DNA from: Ornithinimicrobium cerasi
GTDB taxonomy: Bacteria > Actinomycetota > Actinomycetes > Actinomycetales > Dermatophilaceae
Direction of reading: 5' to 3'
DNA: 64,000 nt
Assembly: GCF_003702705.1 (NCBI RefSeq)
Contig: NZ_QZMN01000007.1
Span: 1 to 64,000, forward strand
In this document: piece by piece, positions 1 to 8,805 of the stretch
How the letters are laid out: each line of letters starts with the position of its first letter
Numbering within the stretch: position 1 is the stretch's first letter
Notes under the pieces: generated by a model
Seen by the model: only the letters and a program-made list of their open reading frames with translations
Database searches by the model: none
What the model was told of the DNA's origin: nothing
Translations under genes and position numbers: made by a program

Positions 1-64
1 ATAGGGAAAAGGATCGGCATATCTGCCAGACTCCCCGAGGCGCTCGTGTCGACGCACGCATCTG

Positions 65-268
65 CCGCGTGGAGGACGGCTACGCTCGTCCGGCTTTGCC
101 GCGTGGAGGACGGCTACGCTCGTCCGGCTTTGCCGCGTGGAGGACGGCTACGCTCGTCCGGCTTTGCCGCGTGGAGGACGGCTACGCTCGTCCGGCTTTG
201 CCGCGTGGAGGACGGCTACGCTCGTCCGGCTTTGCCGCGTGGAGGACGGCTACGCTCGTCCGACTTTG
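65..268. repeat. Tandem array of six 34-bp repeats
   Basis: Six head-to-tail copies of a 34-bp unit begin at 65, 99, 133, 167, 201 and 235. The first five are identical; the sixth differs by one G-to-A change near its 3' end. Each unit contains GGACG...CGTCC, which could form a short 5-bp hairpin. There are no spacers between units, so this is not a CRISPR array. The period is not a multiple of three, so a reading frame through the array shifts with each unit and the open frames here look like by-products. No gene is recognisable from 1 to 487. Function unknown: a regulatory, structural or slippage-prone satellite is possible. Confidence 0.95.
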
Positions 269-487
269 CCGCACCGAGCGTGGGACGCGTGATAGTGCCG
301 CCAGGATGTCGCTAGCCTGCCGCGCGTCCGGAATCGGCATCCCTCTGCTGGCCGTTGTTTGGTTAGCGACTCAGCCCGGCTCGACGCCTGCTGGCTGTCA
401 CGGCGTCGCCGAGGCCCAAGCGGTTTGAGAGCAACGGCACCTTGAGATGAGACGCTGCATCCCCAGGGATGACGACAAGCCTCGACG

Positions 488-1621
488 TCACGGTGGCCCG
501 CCGGGTTCGAGGGCGATGCGCTCGATCGACTGGCTGGCGAAGCCGCTCACCCAGAGTTTGTCCCCGATCTGCTGAACGTCACCTCCACCCCCTGCCGGGT
601 CGACCGCGATGCGGCGTAGGACGACGTCCTGCCTGGTGTCGACGAGCCAGACCTCGCCGTCACCGCTGCGCACCCACAGGTGCCCTTCGTCCTTTTCGGC
701 GCTGGAAGCGGCCACGCCCCAGTACTCGTGCGGTTTCTCGAGTCGGAGGTTGAGCATGCGAGCTTCCCTTGTCCTGGGGTCGATCGTCACGATCCGGCCG
801 GTCTGGGCGTCGTAGAACAGTGGTGCGTCGTCGTGCTTGACGAGGTACACGCTGCCCGCCGGTGTCGGCATCGGCACGGCGGCGAGGACGGTGCCGGCGT
901 CCGCGTCGACCTCGTAGACGATCGCGCTACGGCGGTCGGTGACCCAGAGCGACCCGTTGGCCGAGATGGCTCCGGCCTCACCGTCTCGCAGACCGGGGAC
1001 GGGCACGAAGGTGGCCTCGCCCGGCGCGTCCAGGGGCACCCGCTGGAGCGCGGCCGACCAGGTGTCTCCCAAGAGGTTGACCGGCCTCCACAACCCACCC
1101 TGGTGCTCGGTGGGTCCGAGTCCCAGTTCCGGAACCTGCTCCACGACCTCCAGGCTCTCGGGGTCGAGCTTGACCATGCCGGGAGACACCCTGCAGCCGG
1201 TCCACCAGATGCCGCCGTCGGCGTGGACCAGATCGCCGCACCCGACAAGCCCCGTCTTCGCCTGCCCGAGGAGCTCACCGGTCTCTGGGTCCATCTTTGT
1301 GATGAGCCACCCCCGGTGGTCCTGGACCCACAGCGCGCCCTCCGCGTGGAGCAGGGCGGCCGGGGCGGCCACGAGCTCGATCGACCCGGACGCCTGCAGC
1401 GAGAACCTGTCCGAGGGCAGCGTCTCAAGAGGTGGCAAAGGGGCGGCGGTGGAGGTGGGTGCCCCGTCGCTGGTTTCGCTGTCCTCAGCTGCGTGGGTCG
1501 ATGCGGCAGAAGCGGTCGTGCCGGTGACTTCGCCAGTGACGGGCCCGGAGTCCACGTCCGACTGGCAGCTGCTGGCCCCGAGGAGGGCCAGCAGCGCCAG
1601 CGCCAGGCCGGGCCGGCTCAT
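488..1621 (-). CDS. Secreted beta-propeller lipoprotein
   Basis: A 377-residue lipoprotein. The signal peptide starts MSRPGLALALLALLG and ends at ASSC, where the Cys is the likely lipidation site. A Ser/Thr/Ala-rich linker follows, then about 300 residues of repeated blades with motifs such as LWVQD, GGIWWTG, GSLWVTD, HLWVRS and KLWVSG. These resemble the Vgb/SMP-30/NHL-type six-bladed propeller. The start was chosen because ATG at 1621 overlaps the stop of the upstream gene by 4 bp; a longer open frame upstream is ignored. It is probably cotranscribed with the secreted protein gene and divergent from a SARP regulator whose own C-terminus also looks like a propeller. Ligand unknown. Confidence 0.8.
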   Translation of the reverse strand: MSRPGLALALLALLGASSCQSDVDSGPVTGEVTGTTASAASTHAAEDSETSDGAPTSTAAPLPPLETLPSDRFSLQASGSIELVAAPAALLHAEGALWVQDHRGWLITKMDPETGELLGQAKTGLVGCGDLVHADGGIWWTGCRVSPGMVKLDPESLEVVEQVPELGLGPTEHQGGLWRPVNLLGDTWSAALQRVPLDAPGEATFVPVPGLRDGEAGAISANGSLWVTDRRSAIVYEVDADAGTVLAAVPMPTPAGSVYLVKHDDAPLFYDAQTGRIVTIDPRTREARMLNLRLEKPHEYWGVAASSAEKDEGHLWVRSGDGEVWLVDTRQDVVLRRIAVDPAGGGGDVQQIGDKLWVSGFASQSIERIALEPGGPP

Positions 1622-2085
1622 TCCAGCGCGCCCATGCCGGTGCACAGGTCGCGCAGGAACCGGTCGCCGGTGCCGACGAACTCGTTGCCCTCGGCACGCA
1701 CGCCGGCGCCCACGAGCACGGGACCCTCCGGGAAGAGGACCCGGAACTGGCCACCGGTGATGCGTACCTCGCCGCTTAGCAGGTCCTGGTCCCTGTTCCA
1801 CACACCCGTGTAGGGCACGGTCACCTCACCCCGCGTGAGGGTGCCGTCGAACGTGAGGTGCCGGTGCTCGCGCACCTTCACGCCGTCGCGGTACCACTCG
1901 GTGTAGTTCCGGTAGGAGGTGCTCACGAAGGTGATGATGCTCCCGTCGGCGCACGTTGTGAACTCCCCGGCACCGGGGACTTCGCGGTGGTAGCGGACCA
2001 CGTCGACGTCGACCGCAGCCGCAGGCACGGCGGTGGTCGCCGTCATGAGGAGCGCGGTCGCAGTGAGGATGATTCGACCCTTCAT
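1618..2085 (-). CDS. Small secreted protein, function unknown
   Basis: A 155-residue protein with an N-terminal signal peptide (MKGRIILTATALLM, then alanine-rich up to about residue 25) and no later membrane segment. The mature part has Cys at 'TTCADG' and 'RDLCTG', which may form a disulfide. No family recognised. It is the first gene of a two-gene unit, with an ATGA overlap to the propeller lipoprotein downstream, and is divergent from the SARP-type regulator at 2214. The shared intergenic region suggests, but does not prove, control by that regulator. Confidence 0.75.
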   Translation of the reverse strand: MKGRIILTATALLMTATTAVPAAAVDVDVVRYHREVPGAGEFTTCADGSIITFVSTSYRNYTEWYRDGVKVREHRHLTFDGTLTRGEVTVPYTGVWNRDQDLLSGEVRITGGQFRVLFPEGPVLVGAGVRAEGNEFVGTGDRFLRDLCTGMGALE

Positions 2086-2213
2086 GGCTGATCCCGACTT
2101 TCTGCTCGGCGGTGCGTGTGTGCCCCGCGGGTCTGACCACCGTGCACGCCTGCCCTCCAGGGAGCCTTGAGGTGGGCTATAACGGCTCTAACGTGCCGGA
2201 GGAGGTGGCGTCG

Positions 2214-3953
2214 ATGCCGGACGGCACCTGGTTCGAGCTCTTCGGAGACGTGCGGTGCACCGTGGACGGGCAGCCGGTGGCGCTGCCGGGCGGCAAGCCG
2301 AGCCTGCTGCTCGGCCTTCTTCTCCTGCGCGCCGGTCGACCCGTCCGGATCTCCGAGCTGATCGACGGCCTGTGGCCGGAGGACCCGCCGGCGTCGGCGA
2401 GGGCCCTGGTCCACACCTACGTCTCACAGTTGCGCCGCCACCTCGGGGATGCTGCGTCGATCGAGACGGTCGCCAACGGCTACCGCGTCGTCGTGCCACC
2501 GGAGCACGTCGACGTCCACCGGCTCCACGACGCAGCTCGACGTGACGACCCGAAGGCGTGGGCGACGGCGCTCGGCCTGTCGGCCGAGCCGCTCCTCGCC
2601 GGCCGCGACGTCCCGTTCGTGGCGGCCGAGCAGGCCCGGGTCGACAACGTACGCGAGAGCCTGCAGCTGCGCTACTGGCAACACCGGGTCGCGCACGGCC
2701 AAGCCACCGGCTTGCTGCCCGAGCTGCAGGGCGCCGTACAGTCCCAGCCGCTCCGGGAGGACCTCGTCCACCTGCTCGCCAAGGCGCTGAGCATGGACGG
2801 GAGGTACGACGACGCCATCGCCGAGCTCGACGCTCTGCGTCGTCGCCTCGGCGTCGAGCTCGGAATGGACCCCTCACCTGCCCACGACGAGCTCCGCGCC
2901 CAGCTGAGCCGGCGAGGGGCGGACGCGACGACCGCGGACAGAGCAGCGGTCCGACCCGTGACGGAGGCGGACTCCTCCGCGAAGCAGCCGGAGGCCCCCC
3001 GGTGGCGGTCCCCGCGTCGGCGGGAGGTTGTCGCGGTCCTTCTCCTAGCCGTGATCCTGCTGCTCGGGACCGCGTCGTGGTGGCCCGATGAGGGCGTTGC
3101 GCCTCTGGAGTCCCTGCAGAGACCTGCGCTGCTGCGGGTCGGCCCGGAGGGCGACGTCACCCTGCTGGCGGACCTCCCGGCGGACCCCGACGAGATGCAG
3201 GTCGACGGATCTACCGTGTGGCTGACCTCCATGACGGCACGCACCATCATGTCGGCAGAGCTGGGTCGTAGGAGCGACGTCAGCGCAGTAGGTCTACCCG
3301 ACGCACCGGTCTCGCTCGCGGTTAAAGACTCGCGTGCGCTGGTGGCGCTCGGGTTCTCGGGCACCACGGTGACGGTCGAGGACGGTCGGCTCTCCGTCCC
3401 CTCAACGCCGACACAGGGGGTCACCGGCAAGCTCCTGCTCGCAGCGGGCGAGGAAGGCACATGGGTAGCGACCGTCACCGGCGAGGTCTACGCCCCAGAA
3501 GGGGCGGACCACGATACGAGCCCGCGCCAGGTCACCGGCCTGCCTGTTCGAATCGCTGAGGACGGCCAGAGGGTGTGGGTGCTCACCGCGGAGTCGCTGA
3601 CGGCGCTCCCGTTCACCGGAGGCAGCGCCGTCTCGGCCCTGCGAGGCGTGCCTGTGGACCTCGCAGTGGGAGCACAGCGCGCATGGGTCGTGACCGCGGA
3701 CGAGCACCGCGTCTGGCGTACCGACCCTGCCACAGGTCAGGTGGTGCAGACCGCGCTGCTGCCCGCTCGCCCCGTCGCTGTGGTCGCAGCCGTGCACGGC
3801 GGGGCGTGGGTCGCCCTCTCCCAGCCCGCGTCCGTCGTCCGGCTCGACCCGACCACCCTCGAGCCGGTGACCACCATCGCCCTACCGGGAACGCCCGTCG
3901 ACCTCGCGATGACGGAAGAGACCCTTCTCGTGGCGGTACGCCCCGCAGGGTGA
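2214..3953 (+). CDS. Membrane-anchored SARP/BTAD transcriptional regulator
   Basis: A 579-residue protein. Residues 1-95 form an OmpR-like winged helix, residues 96-235 a bacterial transcriptional activation (BTAD) domain with the usual 'GRYDDAIAELDALRRRLG' helix, residues 271-290 a single membrane helix, and the rest a probable extracytoplasmic beta-propeller (repeated V-W-V/T-A-D blades). This is an AfsR/SARP-type N-terminus joined to an external sensor, unlike ATPase-containing AfsR. Start ATG 2214 was chosen for GGAGGAGG at 2198-2205, 8 bp upstream; a longer in-frame extension to 2112 lacks such a site. It is divergent from the secreted protein/lipoprotein pair, its likely targets by position. 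Confidence 0.82.
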   Translation: MPDGTWFELFGDVRCTVDGQPVALPGGKPSLLLGLLLLRAGRPVRISELIDGLWPEDPPASARALVHTYVSQLRRHLGDAASIETVANGYRVVVPPEHVDVHRLHDAARRDDPKAWATALGLSAEPLLAGRDVPFVAAEQARVDNVRESLQLRYWQHRVAHGQATGLLPELQGAVQSQPLREDLVHLLAKALSMDGRYDDAIAELDALRRRLGVELGMDPSPAHDELRAQLSRRGADATTADRAAVRPVTEADSSAKQPEAPRWRSPRRREVVAVLLLAVILLLGTASWWPDEGVAPLESLQRPALLRVGPEGDVTLLADLPADPDEMQVDGSTVWLTSMTARTIMSAELGRRSDVSAVGLPDAPVSLAVKDSRALVALGFSGTTVTVEDGRLSVPSTPTQGVTGKLLLAAGEEGTWVATVTGEVYAPEGADHDTSPRQVTGLPVRIAEDGQRVWVLTAESLTALPFTGGSAVSALRGVPVDLAVGAQRAWVVTADEHRVWRTDPATGQVVQTALLPARPVAVVAAVHGGAWVALSQPASVVRLDPTTLEPVTTIALPGTPVDLAMTEETLLVAVRPAG

Positions 3954-4158
3954 ACCGTGCGTGAGGAAAGCAGCGCCCAACCAAACGCGAGGGCCCTCAC
4001 ATTGCCTGCCACGACACCGGGTCGTGCGCAGTGGGCCTAGGCGCACCAAACGCCGTCCGGAAGTGCCGCGGGTCGGGACGGCTCGGAGGCGCGTCAATCC
4101 GCCGCCAGTGACGCACACGCAGGACCCGTCCGCCCCATGGCAGCGCTGACTAGTGGCT

Positions 4159-4218
4159 CCGTGTACTGCCGCCCCCTGCGTGCGGGCGGGGGCAGCAAAC
4201 TCCCGCGCGGGAGCACGG
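4159..4218. other. Candidate structured RNA with three-way junction
   Basis: In the 347-bp gap between the convergent SARP and nrdJ genes, three helices nest. An outer stem pairs CCGTG (4159-4163) with CACGG (4214-4218). A 10-position stem pairs 4167-4176 with 4188-4197, with one C-A mismatch. A perfect palindrome, CTCCCGCGCGGGAG, lies at 4200-4213. Only a few unpaired bases lie between helices, as in a three-way junction. It is not a tRNA (no T-arm consensus) and matches no riboswitch I know. It could be a 3'-end structure of either flanking gene. The rest of the gap up to the nrdJ terminator shows nothing clear. Confidence 0.35.
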
Positions 4219-4231
4219 TGTGTGACAGGAC

Positions 4232-4274
4232 AAAATGGTGAGCGGGGTGACGTCCAGTGGACGTCACCCCGCTC
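4232..4274 (-). terminator. Probable terminator of nrdJ
   Basis: A perfect inverted repeat with 17-bp arms (4240-4256 and 4258-4274) around a single base lies 26 bp beyond the nrdJ stop. Read on the minus strand it is followed by ACCATTTTG, a short T-run, consistent with a rho-independent terminator for nrdJ. As SARP and nrdJ converge here, it could act on both. Confidence 0.75.
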
Positions 4275-4300
4275 CTCTGAGGCTGGCTAAGCCAGCATCA

Positions 4301-7201
4301 TCAGCTGCAGCCGCTGGTGCTGCCGCACCCCTCGCACACGTAGCACGAACCGGCCGGACGCATCTTGGTCCCGCAGGTCAGGCAGATCGGCGCGTCGTTG
4401 ACCTTGCCGACGAACTGCTCGATCAGCTCCGCCGAGGAGTGGACGGTCGCGTCGGCCTTGCGGGCGTCCGCGGCTCCGGCACCGGACTTGTCGGCGGCCT
4501 TGGCCCTCTCGGCGTCCGTCTTCTTCGCCGGGGTGGTCGCTGGGCTCTGGCTCAGCGACTCGAGCTCGTCCTCCAGGTCCTCGTCGTCGGAGGAGTCGGC
4601 GTTCACCGGGGCGTAGGAGCCGGTCTCCAGCTGGCGGGCCCGTTCCTCGGCGGAGTGGATGCCCATGTAGGAGCGGGACTCGAAGTCCAGGTAGTCCAGC
4701 GCCAGGCGACGGAAGACGTAGTCCATGATCGACTGCGCCATGCGCACGTCCGGGTCGTCCGTGAGGCCGGCCGGCTCGAAGCGCAGGTTGGTGAACTTCT
4801 CCACGAACGTCTCCAGCGGCACGCCGTACTGCAGGCCGATGGAGACCGCGATCGAGAAGGCGTCCATGACGCCGGCCAGGGTCGAGCCCTGCTTGCCGAA
4901 CTTGAGGAACAGCTCCCCCAGCTCGCCGTTGTCGTAGGTGCCTGCCGTGAGGTAGCCCTCGGCGCCGCCGACGGCGAAGCTCGTCGTCTGGCTGGACCGG
5001 CGCTTGGGGAGGCGCTTGCGGACGGGGCGGTACTCGATGACCTTCTCGACCGTGGGCTCGGCCTCGTTCTCGGCCTTCTTGTCCTCCTTGGCCGCCTTGC
5101 CGTCGGAGAGCGGCTGGCCCACCTTGCACATGTCGCGGTAGACGGCGAGGGCCTTCAGGCCGAGCTTCCAGCCCTGGAGGTAGACGTCCTCGATCTCCTC
5201 CACGGTGGCCGACTCGGGCAGGTTGACGGTCTTGGAGATGGCACCGGAGAGGAACGGCTGCACCGCGGCCATCATCTTGACGTGGCCCATCGGCTGGATG
5301 GAGCGCGCTCCCATGGCGGTGTCGAAGACCTCGTAGTGCTCGGTCTTCAGGCCCGGCGCGTCGATGACGTGGCCGTGCTCGGCGATGTACTCGACGATCG
5401 CCTCGATGGTCTCCTCGGTGTAGCCCATCTTCTTCAGCGCGCGCGGGATCGTCTGGTTGACGATCTGCATCGAGCCGCCGCCGACGAGCTTCTTGAACTT
5501 CACCAGCGAGAAGTCGGGCTCGATGCCGGTGGTGTCGCAGTCCATCATGAAGCCGATGGTCCCGGTCGGGGCCAGCACCGAGGCCTGGGCGTTGCGGTAA
5601 CCGTTCTTCTCGCCGAGCTTGACGACCTCGTCCCACGCCTTGGTGGCGGCGCGGTGGATCGATCCGTCCATCGAGTCGAGGGGGCGGACCTCGTCGTTGG
5701 CCGCCTGGTGCTTGCGCATCACACGCTTGTGAGCGTCGGCGTTGCGGGCGTAGCCGTTGTAGGGGCCGACGACGCCGGCGATCTCGGCGGAGCGCTTGTA
5801 GGCCGCGCCGGTGAGCAGCGAGGTGATCGACGCGGCGAGCGAGCGGCCGCCCTCGGAGTCGTAGCCGTGACCGGTCGCCATCAGCAGCGCGCCGAGGTTG
5901 GCGTAGCCGATGCCGAGCTGGCGGTAGTTGCGGGTCGTCTCCCCGATCGGCTCCGTCGGGAAGTCGGCGAAGCAGATCGAGATGTCCATCGCGGTGATGA
6001 CCAGCTCCACGACGGCCTGGTAGGTCTCGACGTCGAAGGTGTTGTCGTCGCGCAGGAACTTCAGCAGGTTGAGCGAGGCCAGGTTGCACGAGCTGTTGTC
6101 GAGCGACATGTACTCCGAGCACGGGTTGGACGCGGTGATCCGGCCCGTCTCGGGGTTGGTGTGCCAGGCGTTGATGGTGTCGTCGTACTGGATGCCGGGG
6201 TCGGCGCACTCCCACGCGGCCTTGGCCATCTTCTCGAAGAGGGTCTTGGCGTCGACGGTCGAGATGACCGAGCCGTCCTTGCGGGAGGTCAGGCCGAACT
6301 CCTTGCCCTCCTCCACGGCGCGCATGAACTCGTCGGTGACGCGCACGGAGTTGTTGGCGTTCTGGTACTGCACGGACACGATGTCCTTGCCGCCCAGGTC
6401 CATGTCGAAGCCGGCGTCGCGCAGGGCGCGGATCTTGTCCTCCTCGCGCGCCTTGGTCTCGATGAACTCCTCGATGTCGGGGTGGTCGACGTCGAGGACG
6501 ACCATCTTGGCCGCGCGGCGGGTCGCGCCGCCGGACTTGATCGTGCCTGCGGACGCGTCGGCGCCGCGCATGAAGGAGACCGGGCCGGAGGCGGTGCCGC
6601 CGGAGGAGAGGAGCTCCTTGGAGGAGCGGATCCGGGAGAGGTTGAGGCCGGCGCCGGAGCCGCCCTTGAAGATGAACCCCTCCTCCTTGTACCAGTTGAG
6701 GATCGAGTCCATCGAGTCGTCGACGGAGAGGATGAAGCACGCGCTGACCTGCTGCGGGCTCTTAGTGCCCACGTTGAACCACACCGGGGAGTTGAACGAG
6801 AAGACCTGGTGCACGAGGGCATACGTCAGCTCGTGCTCGAAGATCTCGGCGTCCTCGTCGCTGGCGAAGTAACCGTGCTCCTTGCCCGCCTTGACGTAGG
6901 TCAGGACGACCCGGTCGACGAGCTGCTTGAGCCCCTGCTCACGCTCCGGGGTGCCCACCGCACCGCGGAAGTACTTCGTCGTGACGATCGTCGAGGCGTT
7001 GACCGACCAGAAGTCGGGGAACTCCACCCCGCGCTGCTCGAAGATCGTCTCCCCCGACTTCCAGTTGGTCTGGACGATGTCCCGCTTCTCCCACGCCACC
7101 TGGTCGTAGGGGTGGACGCCAGGGGTCGTGAAGATCCGCTCGATCTGCAGGCCCTTGCCGTTGCGGCGGGTGCGAGAGCGCGCCCCGGTCGTCTCGGTCA
7201 T
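4301..7201 (-). CDS. nrdJ: Vitamin B12-dependent (class II) ribonucleotide reductase
   Basis: A 966-residue adenosylcobalamin-dependent ribonucleotide reductase that makes deoxyribonucleotides for replication and repair. Visible features are the N-terminal 'GVHPYDQVAWEKRD', the redox Cys in 'SACFILSVDDSMDS' near residue 155, the finger-loop motif NPCSE near residue 358 (thiyl-radical Cys and catalytic Glu), 'LAPTGTIGFMMDC' in the barrel, and a C-terminal Cys cluster (CLTCG...CYVCEGCG...SGC) that shuttles reducing equivalents. Length is normal for the long class II family. The gene lies 95 bp downstream of nrdR on the same strand, the standard actinobacterial nrdRJ order. No cobalamin riboswitch is apparent upstream. 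Confidence 0.97.
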   Translation of the reverse strand: MTETTGARSRTRRNGKGLQIERIFTTPGVHPYDQVAWEKRDIVQTNWKSGETIFEQRGVEFPDFWSVNASTIVTTKYFRGAVGTPEREQGLKQLVDRVVLTYVKAGKEHGYFASDEDAEIFEHELTYALVHQVFSFNSPVWFNVGTKSPQQVSACFILSVDDSMDSILNWYKEEGFIFKGGSGAGLNLSRIRSSKELLSSGGTASGPVSFMRGADASAGTIKSGGATRRAAKMVVLDVDHPDIEEFIETKAREEDKIRALRDAGFDMDLGGKDIVSVQYQNANNSVRVTDEFMRAVEEGKEFGLTSRKDGSVISTVDAKTLFEKMAKAAWECADPGIQYDDTINAWHTNPETGRITASNPCSEYMSLDNSSCNLASLNLLKFLRDDNTFDVETYQAVVELVITAMDISICFADFPTEPIGETTRNYRQLGIGYANLGALLMATGHGYDSEGGRSLAASITSLLTGAAYKRSAEIAGVVGPYNGYARNADAHKRVMRKHQAANDEVRPLDSMDGSIHRAATKAWDEVVKLGEKNGYRNAQASVLAPTGTIGFMMDCDTTGIEPDFSLVKFKKLVGGGSMQIVNQTIPRALKKMGYTEETIEAIVEYIAEHGHVIDAPGLKTEHYEVFDTAMGARSIQPMGHVKMMAAVQPFLSGAISKTVNLPESATVEEIEDVYLQGWKLGLKALAVYRDMCKVGQPLSDGKAAKEDKKAENEAEPTVEKVIEYRPVRKRLPKRRSSQTTSFAVGGAEGYLTAGTYDNGELGELFLKFGKQGSTLAGVMDAFSIAVSIGLQYGVPLETFVEKFTNLRFEPAGLTDDPDVRMAQSIMDYVFRRLALDYLDFESRSYMGIHSAEERARQLETGSYAPVNADSSDDEDLEDELESLSQSPATTPAKKTDAERAKAADKSGAGAADARKADATVHSSAELIEQFVGKVNDAPICLTCGTKMRPAGSCYVCEGCGSTSGCS

Positions 7202-7296
7202 CTGTGTGTCTCCTTGGTGCGGTGGTGGGTTCGGTCAGTTCGTCATGTATGCAGTGCAGCACCGGGGTCTGACAGACCCGGTCCCGCAGGGGCGGG

Positions 7297-7770
7297 CTAC
7301 GGCATACCCGCCGGGGTCGCGGCGTCGCGCTCGGTGCGCAGCAGCGTGATCGCCGCCTGGAAGTCGTCGAGGGAGTCGAACGCCTGGTAGACGCTCGCGA
7401 AGCGCAGGTAGGCCACCTCGTCGAGGCAGCGCAACGGCTCCAGGATCGCCAGCCCGACCTCGTGCGCGTCGACCTCCGCCTGCCCCAGCGAGCGGATGGA
7501 CTCCTCGACCTGCTGCGCCAGCCGCTGCAGCTCGTCCTCGGAGACCGGGCGGCCCTGGCAGGCCTTGCGGACGCCCGAGATGACCTTGTCGCGACTGAAC
7601 GGCTCGGTCGCGCCGGAGCGCTTGATGACCGACAGGGTCGCCGTCTCCATGGTGCCGAACCGGCGCCCGCACTCGGGGCACTGGCGGCGCCGGCGGATGA
7701 CGGTGCCCTCCTCCTGGACGCGGCTGTCGACGACCCGGGAGTCGGTGTGACGGCAGAACGGGCAGTGCAT
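7297..7770 (-). CDS. nrdR: Transcriptional repressor NrdR
   Basis: A 157-residue NrdR. The N-terminal zinc ribbon is MHCPFC...CPECG (Cys 3, 6, 31, 34) and is followed by an ATP-cone domain (about residues 46-136) that senses ATP/dATP. NrdR binds paired 16-bp NrdR boxes in front of ribonucleotide reductase genes and represses them when dATP is high. It is upstream of nrdJ on the same strand and likely cotranscribed. The 267-bp region upstream (7771-8037) holds only a candidate regulatory palindrome near 7920. Confidence 0.97.
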   Translation of the reverse strand: MHCPFCRHTDSRVVDSRVQEEGTVIRRRRQCPECGRRFGTMETATLSVIKRSGATEPFSRDKVISGVRKACQGRPVSEDELQRLAQQVEESIRSLGQAEVDAHEVGLAILEPLRCLDEVAYLRFASVYQAFDSLDDFQAAITLLRTERDAATPAGMP

Positions 7771-7919
7771 CGGCGCCTCCTTCGACGGTCACGGGCAGCA
7801 CGGCACGGGCCCCGTCCGGGGACGGGCCCTGTGCATGGATCTGGGGACGAGCTGTGGACGGCGTGTGGGGAACCGCCCCTGGGCTGTGCACAAGATGTGG
7901 ATTAACCACACCTGTGTAA

Positions 7920-7932
7920 CTACTAGATGTAG
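7920..7932. promoter_or_regulatory. Candidate NrdR-box-like palindrome upstream of nrdR
   Basis: CTACTAGATGTAG has inverted CTAC/GTAG arms and lies about 150 bp upstream of the nrdR start, in the most AT-rich stretch of the gap. It resembles one NrdR box half-pair in layout, but I see no clear second box at the expected helical spacing. Nearby TGTGGATTA (7897-7905 area) is one base from a reversed DnaA box. Weak evidence; autoregulation of nrdRJ is inference from the family. Confidence 0.3.
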
Positions 7933-8037
7933 GGATCTTATGCCCGCCCGACCCCAGGCGCAACAGATCTCGGCAACGTCCGGCGTGTCGGCGCGCAGGT
8001 GCAGGTCAGAGGCCCGGCGCGGCGTGTCGCGGTCGTC

Positions 8038-8805
8038 TCAGAAGGGCACCTGGGTCGTGAGGAGCCCGGTCGCGGGACCCCGGCCGCTGAGGACGCGGCA
8101 GAAGTCGAACGCGTCCATCGAGAGCCGCTCCCCGCCCTCGCCCTCCTGCCAGCGCCCCCCGGCGGGACCGCTCAGCTCGAGCGTGAACGGCATACCGTGC
8201 CGGCCCGCCCACTCGCGCACGACGTCGTCGACGAGGACGCCTTCGTGGTCGGCCGTGGCGGCCATCGGCTCGCCCGTGGCGCGGGTGATGTCGATGCGGT
8301 GCATGAACGGGTCGCGGGTGAGGACCACGTCCATGAGGTAGGCGTAGGTCCACCAGCCGTCCTGCTCGTCCTGCATCGTCTGGGTGCGCAGGAACGCGGG
8401 CAGGCCGACCCGCCCCTTCACCGCGCGCGGGGCGACCCGGCGGACCTCGGCGGTCAGCTCCGAGGTGCTGAGGCCGGCGTTCTTACGGACCTGCAGGGCG
8501 GTGAGGGCGTCGATCAGGAGCCCTCCCTCGCGCTTGGCCGCACGCGCGGACGCCAGCTGCTGGCGGACGAGCTCGCGGCGGCTCGCCACCATCTGCAACA
8601 TCCCCAGCATGTGGCCGGCCATGGCGCGCACGTCCCAGCCGGGGCAGCCGGAGTCGGCGGCCCACTGCTCGGGGGTCAGCCGCTCGAGGAGGTCGGCCAC
8701 CCGCTGGTACTCCGTGGTGGCGAGTCGCTCGGCGACGTCGCGGTCGAACGCCGGGCGGCGCGCCTGCTTCCTGCCCGTGGCCTGCCGGGACTCCTGGACG
8801 CTCAT
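8038..8805 (-). CDS. Maleylpyruvate isomerase family mycothiol-dependent enzyme
   Basis: A 255-residue protein of the DinB-fold, mycothiol-dependent maleylpyruvate isomerase-like family. The N-terminal helical bundle includes 'CPGWDVRAMAGHMLGML' (residues about 52-68) with a putative metal-ligand His, and later 'THRIDITRATG'-type sequence (MHRIDITRATGEP) carries a second His. Members transfer or isomerise via mycothiol, an actinobacterial thiol, but most have no known substrate. Start ATG 8805 overlaps the TetR stop by 4 bp, so the two are translationally coupled and the TetR probably controls this enzyme. Confidence 0.82.
   Translation of the reverse strand: MSVQESRQATGRKQARRPAFDRDVAERLATTEYQRVADLLERLTPEQWAADSGCPGWDVRAMAGHMLGMLQMVASRRELVRQQLASARAAKREGGLLIDALTALQVRKNAGLSTSELTAEVRRVAPRAVKGRVGLPAFLRTQTMQDEQDGWWTYAYLMDVVLTRDPFMHRIDITRATGEPMAATADHEGVLVDDVVREWAGRHGMPFTLELSGPAGGRWQEGEGGERLSMDAFDFCRVLSGRGPATGLLTTQVPF

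Noticed and set aside
65-268. CRISPR array
   Set aside because: The 34-bp units are contiguous with no unique spacers, and no cas genes are present.
46-428. Repeat-containing proteins across the 34-bp array
   Set aside because: The period is not a multiple of three and the peptides only reflect the DNA repeat; no ribosome site or family.
4159-4218. A tRNA gene in the nrdJ-SARP gap
   Set aside because: The fold has three arms but no T-loop consensus, no anticodon arm and no acceptor stem of seven pairs.
4235-7390. A 1051-residue open frame on the plus strand
   Set aside because: It is antisense to nrdJ, whose motifs are unmistakable; long antisense frames are common at this GC content.
7202-8037. 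Cobalamin riboswitch controlling nrdRJ
   Set aside because: I looked for a B12 box and the long leader fold in front of nrdJ and nrdR and saw neither; the nrdR-nrdJ gap is too short.
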